Assembly (NCBI RefSeq): GCF_024622505.1
Contig: NZ_JANKAS010000016.1
Location: forward strand, 1 to 58,659
DNA: 58,659 bases
Direction: 5' to 3'
Source of the DNA: Irregularibacter muris
GTDB taxonomy: Bacteria > Bacillota > Clostridia > Eubacteriales > Garciellaceae
Shown: piece after piece, positions 36,459-44,293 of the stretch
Numbering within the stretch: the stretch's first letter is position 1
Layout of the letters: each line of letters starts with the position of its first letter
Notes under the pieces: model-generated
Told to the model about the DNA's origin: nothing
The model's input: only the letters and a program-made list of their open reading frames with translations
The model's database searches: none
Made by a program: the position numbers and the translations under genes

Positions 36459-39071
36459 ATGGATTTTACAAGAGCACTATATTATAAAAGTCCTATTATG
36501 ACAGGTAATGATGTAAGATATGTACAGGAAAGATTAAAGGAACTAGGATACTACACAGGAAGCATTGATGGGTCATTCGGTCCAGCTTGCAGGCGAGCAG
36601 TTATACATTTTCAAAAAACAAATCTATTGGAACCTGATGGGTCTTTAGGTCCCATAACGTGGAATGTATTATTTAGTAGTAATGCAGTTGCCGTTTTTAC
36701 TTATACAAGAGCACTTTATTATACTTCACCAGTTATGGTAGGACAAGATGTGACCTATGTACAAAGACGTTTAAAATTGTTGGGATTTTATACAGGATTA
36801 GTAGATGGATCATTTGGCCCTGCATGTAATCAAGCAGTAATGGACTTTCAAAGGGCAAATGGACTAGGTATAGACGGGTCAGTTGGGCCAGCTACTTGGG
36901 AAAAACTATTTGGAAATAATGTAAATACTTCAATTCAATATACAAGAGCATTGTATTATACAAGGCCAGTTATGACAGGTAGTGATGTTACTCATGTTCA
37001 AAATGCACTGAAATCATTAGGATTCTATACGGGTGAAATAGATGGATCATTTGGTACACTTTGTAATCAAGCAGTAATAAACTTTCAAAGGGAAAATGGC
37101 TTAGATGTAGATGGATCGGTTGGACCAGCTACTTGGAATAAATTATTTAGTGATACATCGGCAGGCCAAGTTAGTTATACAAGAGCATTGTATTATACAA
37201 TCCCCATTAGAACTGGTGATGATGTTGTAAAAGTTCAAAAAAAATTGAAAGAATTAGGATTTTACAAAGATGCGATAGACGGATCATTTGGACCAGCCTG
37301 TGATTTAGCAACAAGAAACTTCCAAAGAGCCAATGGGTTAGAAGTGGATGGGTCTGTTGGTCCATTGACTTGGAGCAAGCTTTTTAGTGACAATGTAAAT
37401 TCAGAAATGAAATACACAAGGGCGCTGCACTATACAAGTCCAGTTATGACAGGCAATGATGTAACCCATGTTCAGAAAAGATTAAAGGAGTTAGGCTTTT
37501 ACAATGGAGGAATAGATGGGTCATTTGGACCAGGATGTGATGAAGCAATAAGAAATTTTCAAAGAGCTAATGGGCTAGCAGTAGATGGGTCGGTTGGACC
37601 AGCTACTTGGGAGAAACTTTTCAATGATGCAGCCTCAACAGAACTCGTGTACACAAGGGCACTATACTATACAAGCCCAGTAATGACAGGTAATGATGTT
37701 ATTCATGTACAAAAAAGATTACAAGCATTAGGATTTTATGGTGGAATAATCGATGGATCATTTGGACCAGCTTGCCGGCAAGCTGTAATGGAATTCCAAA
37801 GAGCAAATAAACTAGCTGTGGATGGATCTGTTGGTCCAGCTACTTGGAATAAATTATTTGGAATAGATTCTTCAGGTGGAATGGGAAATCTCGGAAACAT
37901 AAAAAAGGTATTTATTGATCCAGGACATGGTGGCAGTGATCCCGGGGCTTTAGGAAATGGATTAAAAGAAAAGGACATAACCTTATCAATGGCATTAAAA
38001 TTAGGCAATTTATTACAAGCAAAAGGCATGAGTGTAAAGTATTCAAGAACAACAGATAAATATGTAAGTCTACAAAATAGAGCAAGTCAAGCGAATGCTT
38101 GGGGAGCAGATTTATTTGTATCCATACATTGCAATGCTTTTAAATCCTCCAGTGCACATGGTACAGAGTGTTTTACTCATCCAAGTGCAAGTGCATCTAC
38201 AAAAGCTTTATCGAGAAATGTTTCTAATGATATGGCTAAAAGTTTAGGTTTAAGAAATAGAGGACATAAAGAAGCTAATTTTGCTGTGCTTAGGTTAAGC
38301 AATATGCCTGCAATACTAACAGAAACAGCATTTATAACGAATTCAAGTGATGCAAGTAAATTAAATTCCGGACAAAATGAATTTGTATCTTCACTAGCCT
38401 CTCAAATTATAGGTGCAAATGTAGAGCTACCTGATGCAACAAAAGAGATTATTCGATATGCTAGTCGGAATGGTTTATTTAAAGGGCTTGGCGTTGATGT
38501 AGAGACATTTAATACAAAGAGTCCTGTTCAATTAATTTCGATTAGGCCAAAAGTTACTCTGCAAGTGGAATTATCAGCAACAACAACATTTCCAATTCCA
38601 GCTAAACAAGAAGTTTTAAATTTATCATTAACATCAAATGAAATAGAAGTTAGTTTTTTGGATAAACTGGGATCGACCGGAGTTGTTTTTGGGCCCGGAA
38701 TGAATTTACAAATGCCTATAAATCGATTGAAAGCTACTCAAGATATAGATAGGATTGTGAAATATAGTGTGCAAAATAAACTTGATTTTTTAGAGGTAAT
38801 AATGGAAGCAGCTTTACCAATAGGGGATACCACAGTATATCAAAGATTCATATATAATATTTATAGAAATCCACTAGATTTTGCTTATTCAACTGTAATG
38901 GTTCCTACAGGAAGTAGAGACGGGTCAGGTGAGATTTTACCAGAAATTATCAAAACCGCAGTGGTTGTATCAGCTATTGCAATAGTTGCTGGGGTAGTTT
39001 TTGTAGGAATGACAGGGGGGTGGGGAGCGTTAAATGCTTGCAAACTAATACCACTCTTTGTGAGACCATAA
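36459..39071 (+). CDS. N-acetylmuramoyl-L-alanine amidase with six peptidoglycan-binding repeats and a C-terminal membrane tail
   Basis: An 870-residue protein. Six peptidoglycan-binding_1 repeats fall at an exact 237-bp (79-residue) period from about residue 3 to 476. Each opens YTRALYYTSPVM and contains DGSFGPAC and DGSVGPATW. A zinc amidase_3 domain follows at about 483-655 (VFIDPGHGGSDPGA; SIHCNAF; ILTETAFITN). The C-terminal 210 residues are of no family I recognise and end in a helix (about 834-855, VVVSAIAIVAGVVFVG). There is no signal peptide, so release would need lysis or another route. AAGGGAG site 10 nt upstream. A decayed copy of its tail is at 43415. Confidence 0.92.
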   Translation: MDFTRALYYKSPIMTGNDVRYVQERLKELGYYTGSIDGSFGPACRRAVIHFQKTNLLEPDGSLGPITWNVLFSSNAVAVFTYTRALYYTSPVMVGQDVTYVQRRLKLLGFYTGLVDGSFGPACNQAVMDFQRANGLGIDGSVGPATWEKLFGNNVNTSIQYTRALYYTRPVMTGSDVTHVQNALKSLGFYTGEIDGSFGTLCNQAVINFQRENGLDVDGSVGPATWNKLFSDTSAGQVSYTRALYYTIPIRTGDDVVKVQKKLKELGFYKDAIDGSFGPACDLATRNFQRANGLEVDGSVGPLTWSKLFSDNVNSEMKYTRALHYTSPVMTGNDVTHVQKRLKELGFYNGGIDGSFGPGCDEAIRNFQRANGLAVDGSVGPATWEKLFNDAASTELVYTRALYYTSPVMTGNDVIHVQKRLQALGFYGGIIDGSFGPACRQAVMEFQRANKLAVDGSVGPATWNKLFGIDSSGGMGNLGNIKKVFIDPGHGGSDPGALGNGLKEKDITLSMALKLGNLLQAKGMSVKYSRTTDKYVSLQNRASQANAWGADLFVSIHCNAFKSSSAHGTECFTHPSASASTKALSRNVSNDMAKSLGLRNRGHKEANFAVLRLSNMPAILTETAFITNSSDASKLNSGQNEFVSSLASQIIGANVELPDATKEIIRYASRNGLFKGLGVDVETFNTKSPVQLISIRPKVTLQVELSATTTFPIPAKQEVLNLSLTSNEIEVSFLDKLGSTGVVFGPGMNLQMPINRLKATQDIDRIVKYSVQNKLDFLEVIMEAALPIGDTTVYQRFIYNIYRNPLDFAYSTVMVPTGSRDGSGEILPEIIKTAVVVSAIAIVAGVVFVGMTGGWGALNACKLIPLFVRP
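36465..37886 (+). repeat. Six tandem 237-bp coding repeats
   Basis: Repeat units begin at 36465, 36702, 36939, 37176, 37413 and 37650, each encoding one peptidoglycan-binding module plus linker. The regular spacing suggests recent unit duplication or gene conversion. Confidence 0.9.
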
Positions 39072-39667
39072 AATAATTAAAAATGATTTAAAATTGGGAT
39101 AAATGAATACATTTATCCTAATTTTTCATATGAAGATATTTTTTATCTTTATTTTTAAACTATGTAAATATATTGTATAAATGTTTCTAATGATTCATAG
39201 TTGAGACCCATCTCTACGCAGATGATGTGTTTAACGCAACTACTTCAGAAGAGATAATACAGCCGACATGAGGTATATGTAGGGAAAAATTCACTTTGTA
39301 CGTTTTATGATATTCCATATGAAATTTCTAACTGGGTTTATGACAGAAGTATTAATCCTAATTGTTATATCATCTATAAAAAGAATCAATATCCCTGGCC
39401 TTATCAGTATATTAGTAAAAAGTAAGATTTAAAAGTGACTGATATACTGATAGAAATCCATGTTGATAGCGAACGTCTTGCTAATCATATTAAATATTTA
39501 GCAAAATAGAACACTTATGGAAACTAGAAATAATAAATATTCAAAAATCAATTATTGTTTCAAGTTGAAAAATATATGGTAATAAAGGAAATATGATATA
39601 ATTTAAATATCGGCTTATTGTACATATGTAGAATAATATGAAGCCAAAGAAGGGAAGATTTTAAAAT
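39072..39667. other. Gap with decayed coding fragments
   Basis: No intact gene in about 595 nt. A short frame at 39303-39425 reads FYDIPYEISNWVYDR...YPWPYQYISKK, and another near 39440-39510 reads ILIEIHVDSERLANHIK. They look like pieces of a lost gene. The EISNW motif also occurs in the remnant at about 25943. Confidence 0.4.
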
Positions 39668-40183
39668 ATGAATCAAGAAGTTTTAGCAAAAGGAATAGTA
39701 AATTTTGAGGAGTTTAAAAGATATAACAAGTATCATATGAGAAAACGGGAAATGATTGCTTTCTTTTCTTTTCTTTTTTTATTCTTTATAATCTTTTATG
39801 TCTTAATGATGGATAATTTTCATTCAGTTATTATTTTTTCTATTCTTTTTTCAATAATTACTTCAGTTTTGCTTATCTCTGCCATAAGAATAGTTAACAT
39901 GAGATTTGCTGTGAAAGAGTACAAAAGCGAACCCAGTATTAAGGGAGAAATGACTTATATTTCTAGTGAAGAAGGTATAAGACTAAAATGTGAAAGTTCA
40001 GATGCCCTTTTTAGATGGGGAGAAATTCAAAAAGCAATTCTAGTGAGGGATATGTTCATACTATATGTAACTACAATGAAAGCCATCGTCATACCTACAA
40101 GATTCTTTGATTCAGAGGAAGACATTGACTTATTTAAAAATATTGTTTCTGAAAATATGGACACAACCAAGGTTAAATTTTAG
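39668..40183 (+). CDS. YcxB-like small membrane protein
   Basis: A 171-residue protein with two adjacent transmembrane helices (about 30-50 and 53-76). Its C-terminal cytosolic domain (about 90-170; LKCESSDALFRWGEIQKAIL, IVIPTRFF) fits the YcxB family. Function unknown. GAAGGGAAG upstream. It lies between the amidase and the split-sigma operon. Confidence 0.72.
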   Translation: MNQEVLAKGIVNFEEFKRYNKYHMRKREMIAFFSFLFLFFIIFYVLMMDNFHSVIIFSILFSIITSVLLISAIRIVNMRFAVKEYKSEPSIKGEMTYISSEEGIRLKCESSDALFRWGEIQKAILVRDMFILYVTTMKAIVIPTRFFDSEEDIDLFKNIVSENMDTTKVKF

Positions 40184-40538
40184 GATTATAGTTAATTGGA
40201 TTGATTAAGTAAAGATGTTGTACCTATAGATGCTCGTAAAAGACTAAGAATTTCAAGATAGATTGTAATTCTATATGTGAACATATATTTGGGGATAGAT
40301 TGTATTTTACCAAAGGCATAATTACAAGTCTTGGATTGATAATAACTTATTAAAGTTTATAAAATATAGAAACATAGGAAATAAGAGTTTTATATATTTC
40401 CTATGTTTCTTTTTTAAAATCCAATTGGACGGTATTGGAATATATTTTTATAGAAAGGTTGTCAACCTTTCTATAAAAATCTTCTTATATATTAAAGGAA
40501 GTAATTAGAGAAAAAAGTATATTTTTTTACTTTTTAAA
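40184..40538. terminator. Two hairpins between the YcxB-like gene and the split-sigma operon
   Basis: First, the arms AACATAGGAAAT and ATTTCCTATGTT are followed by TCTTTTTT (about 40371-40416), a likely terminator. Second, a 17-bp perfect stem with arms at 40444-40460 and 40464-40480 and loop GTC. The rest of the gap holds no gene that I can see. Confidence 0.7.
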
Positions 40539-40568
40539 CGAACATAAGTTCGGTGATTGTGGTATAAT
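40539..40568 (+). promoter_or_regulatory. SOS (LexA) box overlapping the split-sigma promoter
   Basis: CGAACATAAGTTCG (40539-40552) is a perfect match to the Firmicutes LexA/DinR operator pattern CGAAC-N4-GTTCG. TATAAT lies at 40563-40568, so the box covers the -35 position. This predicts repression by LexA and induction by DNA damage. Confidence 0.78.
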
Positions 40569-40600
40569 TTTGACACTGGATATTAACAGGAGGGATAAGT

Positions 40601-41146
40601 ATGCATAACTTAGTAAGAAAGTTCTTAAATGAAAACAACAGGAATAGCGAACTTTATTTTAAAGCAAAAACATATGGTAACCAGTATGATATTAATCGGT
40701 TATATGAGGAATTTCATAATTATGTATTTAGAATTTATTTTATTAGTTATATAGAAAAATCTTTAAGATTTAAGGCCTTAGAAATTAAAAGAAAACGAAA
40801 AAAATTATCGGAGAGGGAATTATGTACATTGAATGTAATCGACGAGGATTTTAATGAAGAAAAAATAAATATGATAAGGGATGATTCAATAGATCCCTTA
40901 GACGAAATGTCTAAGGGTATGGATTTTAAAGATATGGTAGCAAACAAAGAGCTGGCTAATGCAATAGAAAATACGACTAACAAACAAAAATTAGTATTAT
41001 TCATGCACTATATTGAAGAAAAAGAAGAAAAACAAATTGCCCGAGAATTAAATGTATCTAAGCAATCTGTCAATAAGGTTAAGCTTGCGGGTTTAAAAAG
41101 AATAAGAACTTACCTAGGAGGTGAAATAAATGGAAGAGCTATTTAG
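40601..41146 (+). CDS. SigO-like RNA polymerase sigma factor lacking normal region 2
   Basis: A 181-residue protein. The C-terminal region 4 is clear (about 125-172; NKQKLVLFMHYIEEKEEKQI, then LNVSKQSVNKVKLAGLKRI). The N-terminal part (LNENNRNSELYFKAKTYGN; YFISYIEKSLRFKALEIKRK) does not look like a standard region 2 and resembles B. subtilis SigO (YvrI), which needs a separate region-2 protein, RsoA. AGGAGGG site. The gene overlaps the yvrJ-like gene by 17 nt and is preceded by an SOS box. UviA/TcdR-type sigma factors are an alternative comparison. Confidence 0.8.
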   Translation: MHNLVRKFLNENNRNSELYFKAKTYGNQYDINRLYEEFHNYVFRIYFISYIEKSLRFKALEIKRKRKKLSERELCTLNVIDEDFNEEKINMIRDDSIDPLDEMSKGMDFKDMVANKELANAIENTTNKQKLVLFMHYIEEKEEKQIARELNVSKQSVNKVKLAGLKRIRTYLGGEINGRAI

Positions 41147-41306
41147 TAATCTTTCAGGTAATATAGCATTCCCGATTTTAGTTACTTCTTTTTTACTAAC
41201 AAGAGTTGAAAAGAAATTAGATCAGTTAAATACAACGATTATCAATCTTATGGAGCTAGTTATTCGACAAAAGGATGATGTGAAGGGAAGTAATTATGAT
41301 GAGTAA
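41130..41306 (+). CDS. YvrJ-family one-helix membrane peptide
   Basis: A 58-residue peptide. An N-terminal transmembrane helix (about 10-24; GNIAFPILVTSFLLTRVEKK) is followed by a polar helix (LDQLNTTIINLMELV) and a charged tail. It matches the YvrJ family; yvrJ is linked to sigO-rsoA in B. subtilis. The layout also recalls BhlA/UviB holin-like peptides. CTAGGAGGTG precedes ATG 41130. It overlaps both neighbours (17 nt upstream, 11 nt downstream), so all three are translationally coupled. Confidence 0.85.
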   Translation: MEELFSNLSGNIAFPILVTSFLLTRVEKKLDQLNTTIINLMELVIRQKDDVKGSNYDE

Positions 41307-41529
41307 TTATGATTTAAAAGAACTTTATGAATTGGCAAAGAAGGATGATGAAGAAGCTATAAAAGAAATTATAGATAAATTTGAACCATTAACATATAAA
41401 AATAGTTATATTAATGGGGAAGTTGATCCTGATTGTATTCAAGAATTACATATTAAGTTATACAACTGTATTAAAAATTTTGACTTTAGAATCAAAGAAG
41501 ATTTTAAAAAATACTTAGATATCATATAA
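41296..41529 (+). CDS. RsoA-like sigma region 2 partner
   Basis: A 77-residue soluble protein. The text LKELYELAKKDDEEAIKEII, then KFEPLTYKNSYI and DCIQELHIKLYNCIKNFDF, follows the sigma region-2-like helix-turn-helix (HTH_16) pattern. In B. subtilis RsoA supplies region 2 to SigO to make one working sigma. Here the gene lies two genes after the SigO-like factor in the same overlapping operon, supporting the same partnership. A GAAGGGAAG site precedes; two adjacent ATGs are possible (41296, 41299). Confidence 0.75.
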   Translation: MMSNYDLKELYELAKKDDEEAIKEIIDKFEPLTYKNSYINGEVDPDCIQELHIKLYNCIKNFDFRIKEDFKKYLDII

Positions 41530-41822
41530 AAGATGATAATCATTGCAATCTAGAAGGGAAAAGTGTTTTCTAATAAAAAATTGAAGGCCGAGAAATAGAG
41601 GGTTTGATAGAGAGCTTAAGGGGTGGAGTATTGAAGAATTTTATTTATAAGATTATAGTTGGTATAATGGTATTTAAGGGAAATTTATAAAAAATGATGA
41701 AATAATGAAAAATATATTAATATGATAATTAGAAATAGGAAGGATGATTAAGAACATATGCCTACATCTACTTCGTTTCATATTAGTAGCTCGCAATAAT
41801 AAACCCTTAAGGAGGTTCCCCT

Positions 41823-42104
41823 ATGGAATACATATCTATAGTTTTAGTTATTTTTTTATTCGTTATCTTTAGTACAAATATAAATGAGATACAAGAGAAT
41901 CAAAAACAGATAAAATCAAAGCTAGATAGAATTATAGAGCATCTTGGATTGCCCCAGTCCACGGGTATATACATAGATGAGAAATTAAAAGAGGAGTTAA
42001 TAGAACTCCACAAGAAAAACAAGAAAGTTAGAGCAATTAAAAAATTAAGAGAAGCTACAGGAATGGGGCTGAAGGAAGCCAAAGAGTATGTAGATAGTTT
42101 ATAA
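41823..42104 (+). CDS. Membrane-anchored protein with ribosomal L7/L12 C-terminal-like domain
   Basis: A 93-residue protein. An N-terminal helix (about 3-19, YISIVLVIFLFVIFSTN) and a short coiled stretch are followed by a C-terminal fold like the L7/L12 C-terminal domain (KKVRAIKKLREATGMGLKEAKEYVDS). It is not a ribosomal protein; such small anchored proteins are common in Firmicutes and have no known role. Strong AAGGAGG site. The 290-nt gap before it shows no other gene. Confidence 0.8.
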   Translation: MEYISIVLVIFLFVIFSTNINEIQENQKQIKSKLDRIIEHLGLPQSTGIYIDEKLKEELIELHKKNKKVRAIKKLREATGMGLKEAKEYVDSL

Positions 42105-42140
42105 GAAGAGTCTCCCTGTTCATACAGTTGTATAAAAAGG

Positions 42141-42226
42141 TTGATGTTATAGCAGAGGCGCAAACAGCTCACAAAGAACAAGAGGATGAGGTTACCCCAA
42201 TTGCGTAATGCCAATGGCTCCTAGAA
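42141..42226 (+). repeat. Duplicated leader segment, copy B (degenerate riboswitch-like)
   Basis: A copy of 36064-36155. The riboswitch-like part reads GAGGATGAGGTTACCCC, AATTGCGTAATGCC, AATGGCTCCTAG. The GTATAATAC of copy A is GCGTAATGC here, a compensatory change in a possible stem. The downstream terminator arm is lost. Confidence 0.65.
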
Positions 42227-42441
42227 AGATCCTTATGTTGAAGCACTATTTGTATTATATTAGGCGTTTAAGATTGAACTGGTCATTCGAAGAGTGGATC
42301 AGGTAGCGATGATGATGGAAGCTCTTGAAATGTCCATCATCTGCTCAGATTTCTTGGAAGAGGCAGAGGAATATGGCAGAAGAGATCTGTTTATATGATA
42401 TAATTATAGTAATCATCAACTCTATCATTAGGAGGGGTAAG

Positions 42442-43008
42442 ATGAACAAGTTTAAAGATATTGGTTTAATGAATAAAGAAAAGCTATTACAAATATTTGA
42501 CTATTTAAATGAAAGACTTAGGGAAAATCAAATGCAACTAGAGATCACAATTTATGATGGTTCTATTATGACCATGGTTTATGATAATCGCCCAGCTACT
42601 AGAGATATAGATTGTGTATTTTCTGAAACTAATTTCAAGTTATTGGATAATATATTGGAGCTTACTAAATTTGCTTTTAACCTTACAGATGGATGGATCA
42701 ATGAAGAAATTAAAGAACCACTAAAATCAATTTTAAAAGAAGACAAAGAAACTTATAGGGTATATTCTAACTTGAAGATATTAAAACCCAAGGCTGAACA
42801 ATTATTAGCTATGAAGGTGTTAGCTGCAAGACCGGAGCCAGCCAAAGACTTTGTAGATGCATATATATTGTGTAAAGATTTAAATATTACAACTAAAGAA
42901 AAATTATTGGATATATGCTCAGGATATATATATCTTACTCTTATAGGAGAAAGACAAAGAAAATTCATTGAATATTTAGGAGAGGATTTAGGCTATGATT
43001 GGAAATAA
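42442..43008 (+). CDS. DUF6036-type nucleotidyltransferase-like protein
   Basis: A 188-residue protein resembling the DUF6036/AbiEii-like nucleotidyltransferases. It has IYDGSIMTMVYDNRPATRDI with the paired acidic DID motif (RDIDCVF) and a later LKPKAEQLLAMKVLAAR segment. ATG 42442 follows AGGAGGGG; an in-frame upstream extension has no site. It overlaps the next gene by 14 nt. Such pairs are often toxin-antitoxin-like or abortive-infection systems; here this is inference. Confidence 0.7.
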   Translation: MNKFKDIGLMNKEKLLQIFDYLNERLRENQMQLEITIYDGSIMTMVYDNRPATRDIDCVFSETNFKLLDNILELTKFAFNLTDGWINEEIKEPLKSILKEDKETYRVYSNLKILKPKAEQLLAMKVLAARPEPAKDFVDAYILCKDLNITTKEKLLDICSGYIYLTLIGERQRKFIEYLGEDLGYDWK

Positions 43009-43372
43009 ATATTTAAAAGAATTATATGAATATCCTGATGAGGATACGAGCTTAAATCAGCTGTTAGAATTATTAATATCAAAGAATATAGAATTTATAA
43101 ATAGTCTACATGATCCCATAGATCTAGAATTATGTAGGGGGAAGGAAATAAAATATCTAACCAAAATATCAGCCTTAATAGATTATTATTTACAAATCCA
43201 TGATATGAAAGTTCCAGACTGGATCAGAGATGAAAGGTTAAGATTTGATAAGCCTTACTATCATTCTAGGAGAATAAGTGATTTTGAAAAGATTAAGTTA
43301 CAATATACCAACCCTTCCCCATTCAAGATAAGAAATGTTTATTTTGATTTAGAAGGCATTGGAAGGGTCTAG
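42995..43372 (+). CDS. Partner protein of the DUF6036-like gene
   Basis: A 125-residue soluble helical protein. Its C-terminal signature (VPDWIRDERLRFDKPYY; SPFKIRNVYFDLEGIGRV) is, from memory, typical of small genes adjacent to nucleotidyltransferase-like partners. No enzymatic motif is visible. It overlaps the previous gene by 14 nt. It is the candidate second component of a two-gene toxin-antitoxin-like module; which is toxin and which is antitoxin cannot be told. Confidence 0.6.
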   Translation: MIGNKYLKELYEYPDEDTSLNQLLELLISKNIEFINSLHDPIDLELCRGKEIKYLTKISALIDYYLQIHDMKVPDWIRDERLRFDKPYYHSRRISDFEKIKLQYTNPSPFKIRNVYFDLEGIGRV

Positions 43373-43414
43373 AGATAGGAATAAAATGAGTTTTAGAAAA
43401 TCAGCTATCTTCCA

Positions 43415-43606
43415 AATTTTGCTTATTCAACTGTACAGGTTCTTACAGAAAGTAGAGGCGGATCAAGTGTTAGTCTACTAGAAATTATCAAAATCCCACT
43501 GTTGGTAGCTATTGCAATAGTTGCGGAGATGGTTTTTATTGGTGTAACAGGAGGTTGGAGAGCGTTAAGGGATTGCAAGTCATTACCATTACTTGTGAAA
43601 ACATAG
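43415..43606 (+). pseudogene. Remnant of a second amidase (C-terminal tail only)
   Basis: 63 in-frame codons ending in a stop (NFAYSTVQVLTESRGGSS... AIAIVAEMVFIGVTGGWRAL) match the last 64 residues of the amidase at 36459, about 60% identical by eye, including the membrane helix. There is no start codon or upstream part. It shows that a second amidase gene once lay here. Confidence 0.85.
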
Positions 43607-43630
43607 AAAAAATTAAAATTGACTAAAAAT

Positions 43631-43674
43631 TAGAGGTGCCTCAGAAATTATTCTGAGACACCTCCTTTTTAATC
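43631..43674 (+). terminator. Terminator after the amidase remnant
   Basis: The arms GAGGTGCCTCAGAA and TTCTGAGACACCTC are followed by CTTTTTAA; one mismatch (GCC/GAC). Confidence 0.85.
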
Positions 43675-43816
43675 ATATAGGTTTGGTCATTTACCTTCTT
43701 TATTCTGACCAAGATGAAATATGAGAATAGATATAGGATGAAATTTTTATATTTTAAAGTTTTTGTAGCTTTTTGAGTTGCCCAAGGGTATTCATAGTGA
43801 AGGGAGGATGGAGCTT

Positions 43817-44293
43817 ATGAAACAATGGGACGATAGCCTAGAAACAACGATTAAAGCATATTCCAATATGGTGTATAGATTAGCTTTTTCCCAAACAAGA
43901 AATAAAAGTGATGCAGATGATATTTATCAGGAAGTTTTTTTACGATATATCCGAAAGAAACCCTGTTTTGAGACAGAGGAACATAGAAAAGCTTGGCTGA
44001 TTCGGGTTACGGTAAACTGTTGTAAAAAAATGTGGGCGTTGTCCTGGAGAAAAAAGTCAATAGCCTTAGAGGAAACCATTTCTTTTGAAATGGAGGAAGA
44101 AAATAATCTTTATTATGAGCTTGGGAAACTGCCTATGAAGTATAGAAGGGTAATACACCTATTTTATTATGAGGACTTGAGTATCCAAAAAATCAGTGAA
44201 ATTTTAGATCAAAAACCATCTACCATTAGAACCCAGCTTACCCGAGCAAGGTATAAACTAAAGGAAATTTTAAAGGAGGATTATAATGTTTAA
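43817..44293 (+). CDS. ECF-type sigma factor
   Basis: A 158-residue group IV sigma factor. Region 2 is at about 10-75 (MVYRLAFSQTRNKSDADDIY, QEVFLRYIR) and region 4 at about 100-150 (YYEDLSIQKISEILDQKPST, IRTQLTRARYKLK). I choose ATG 43817, 9 nt after GGGAGG; ATG 43808 directly abuts that site and a TTG at 43778 is further up. It overlaps its DUF4179 partner by 8 nt. Related in architecture to the pair at 11167-12978. Confidence 0.85.
   Translation: MKQWDDSLETTIKAYSNMVYRLAFSQTRNKSDADDIYQEVFLRYIRKKPCFETEEHRKAWLIRVTVNCCKKMWALSWRKKSIALEETISFEMEEENNLYYELGKLPMKYRRVIHLFYYEDLSIQKISEILDQKPSTIRTQLTRARYKLKEILKEDYNV

Noticed and set aside
36465-37886. Regular repeats as a CRISPR array
   Set aside because: The 237-bp units are coding repeats of peptidoglycan-binding modules, far longer than CRISPR repeats and with no spacers.
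36459-41529. Prophage lysis region
   Set aside because: Amidase and holin-like peptide are present, but there are no capsid, tail, terminase or integrase genes in the window.
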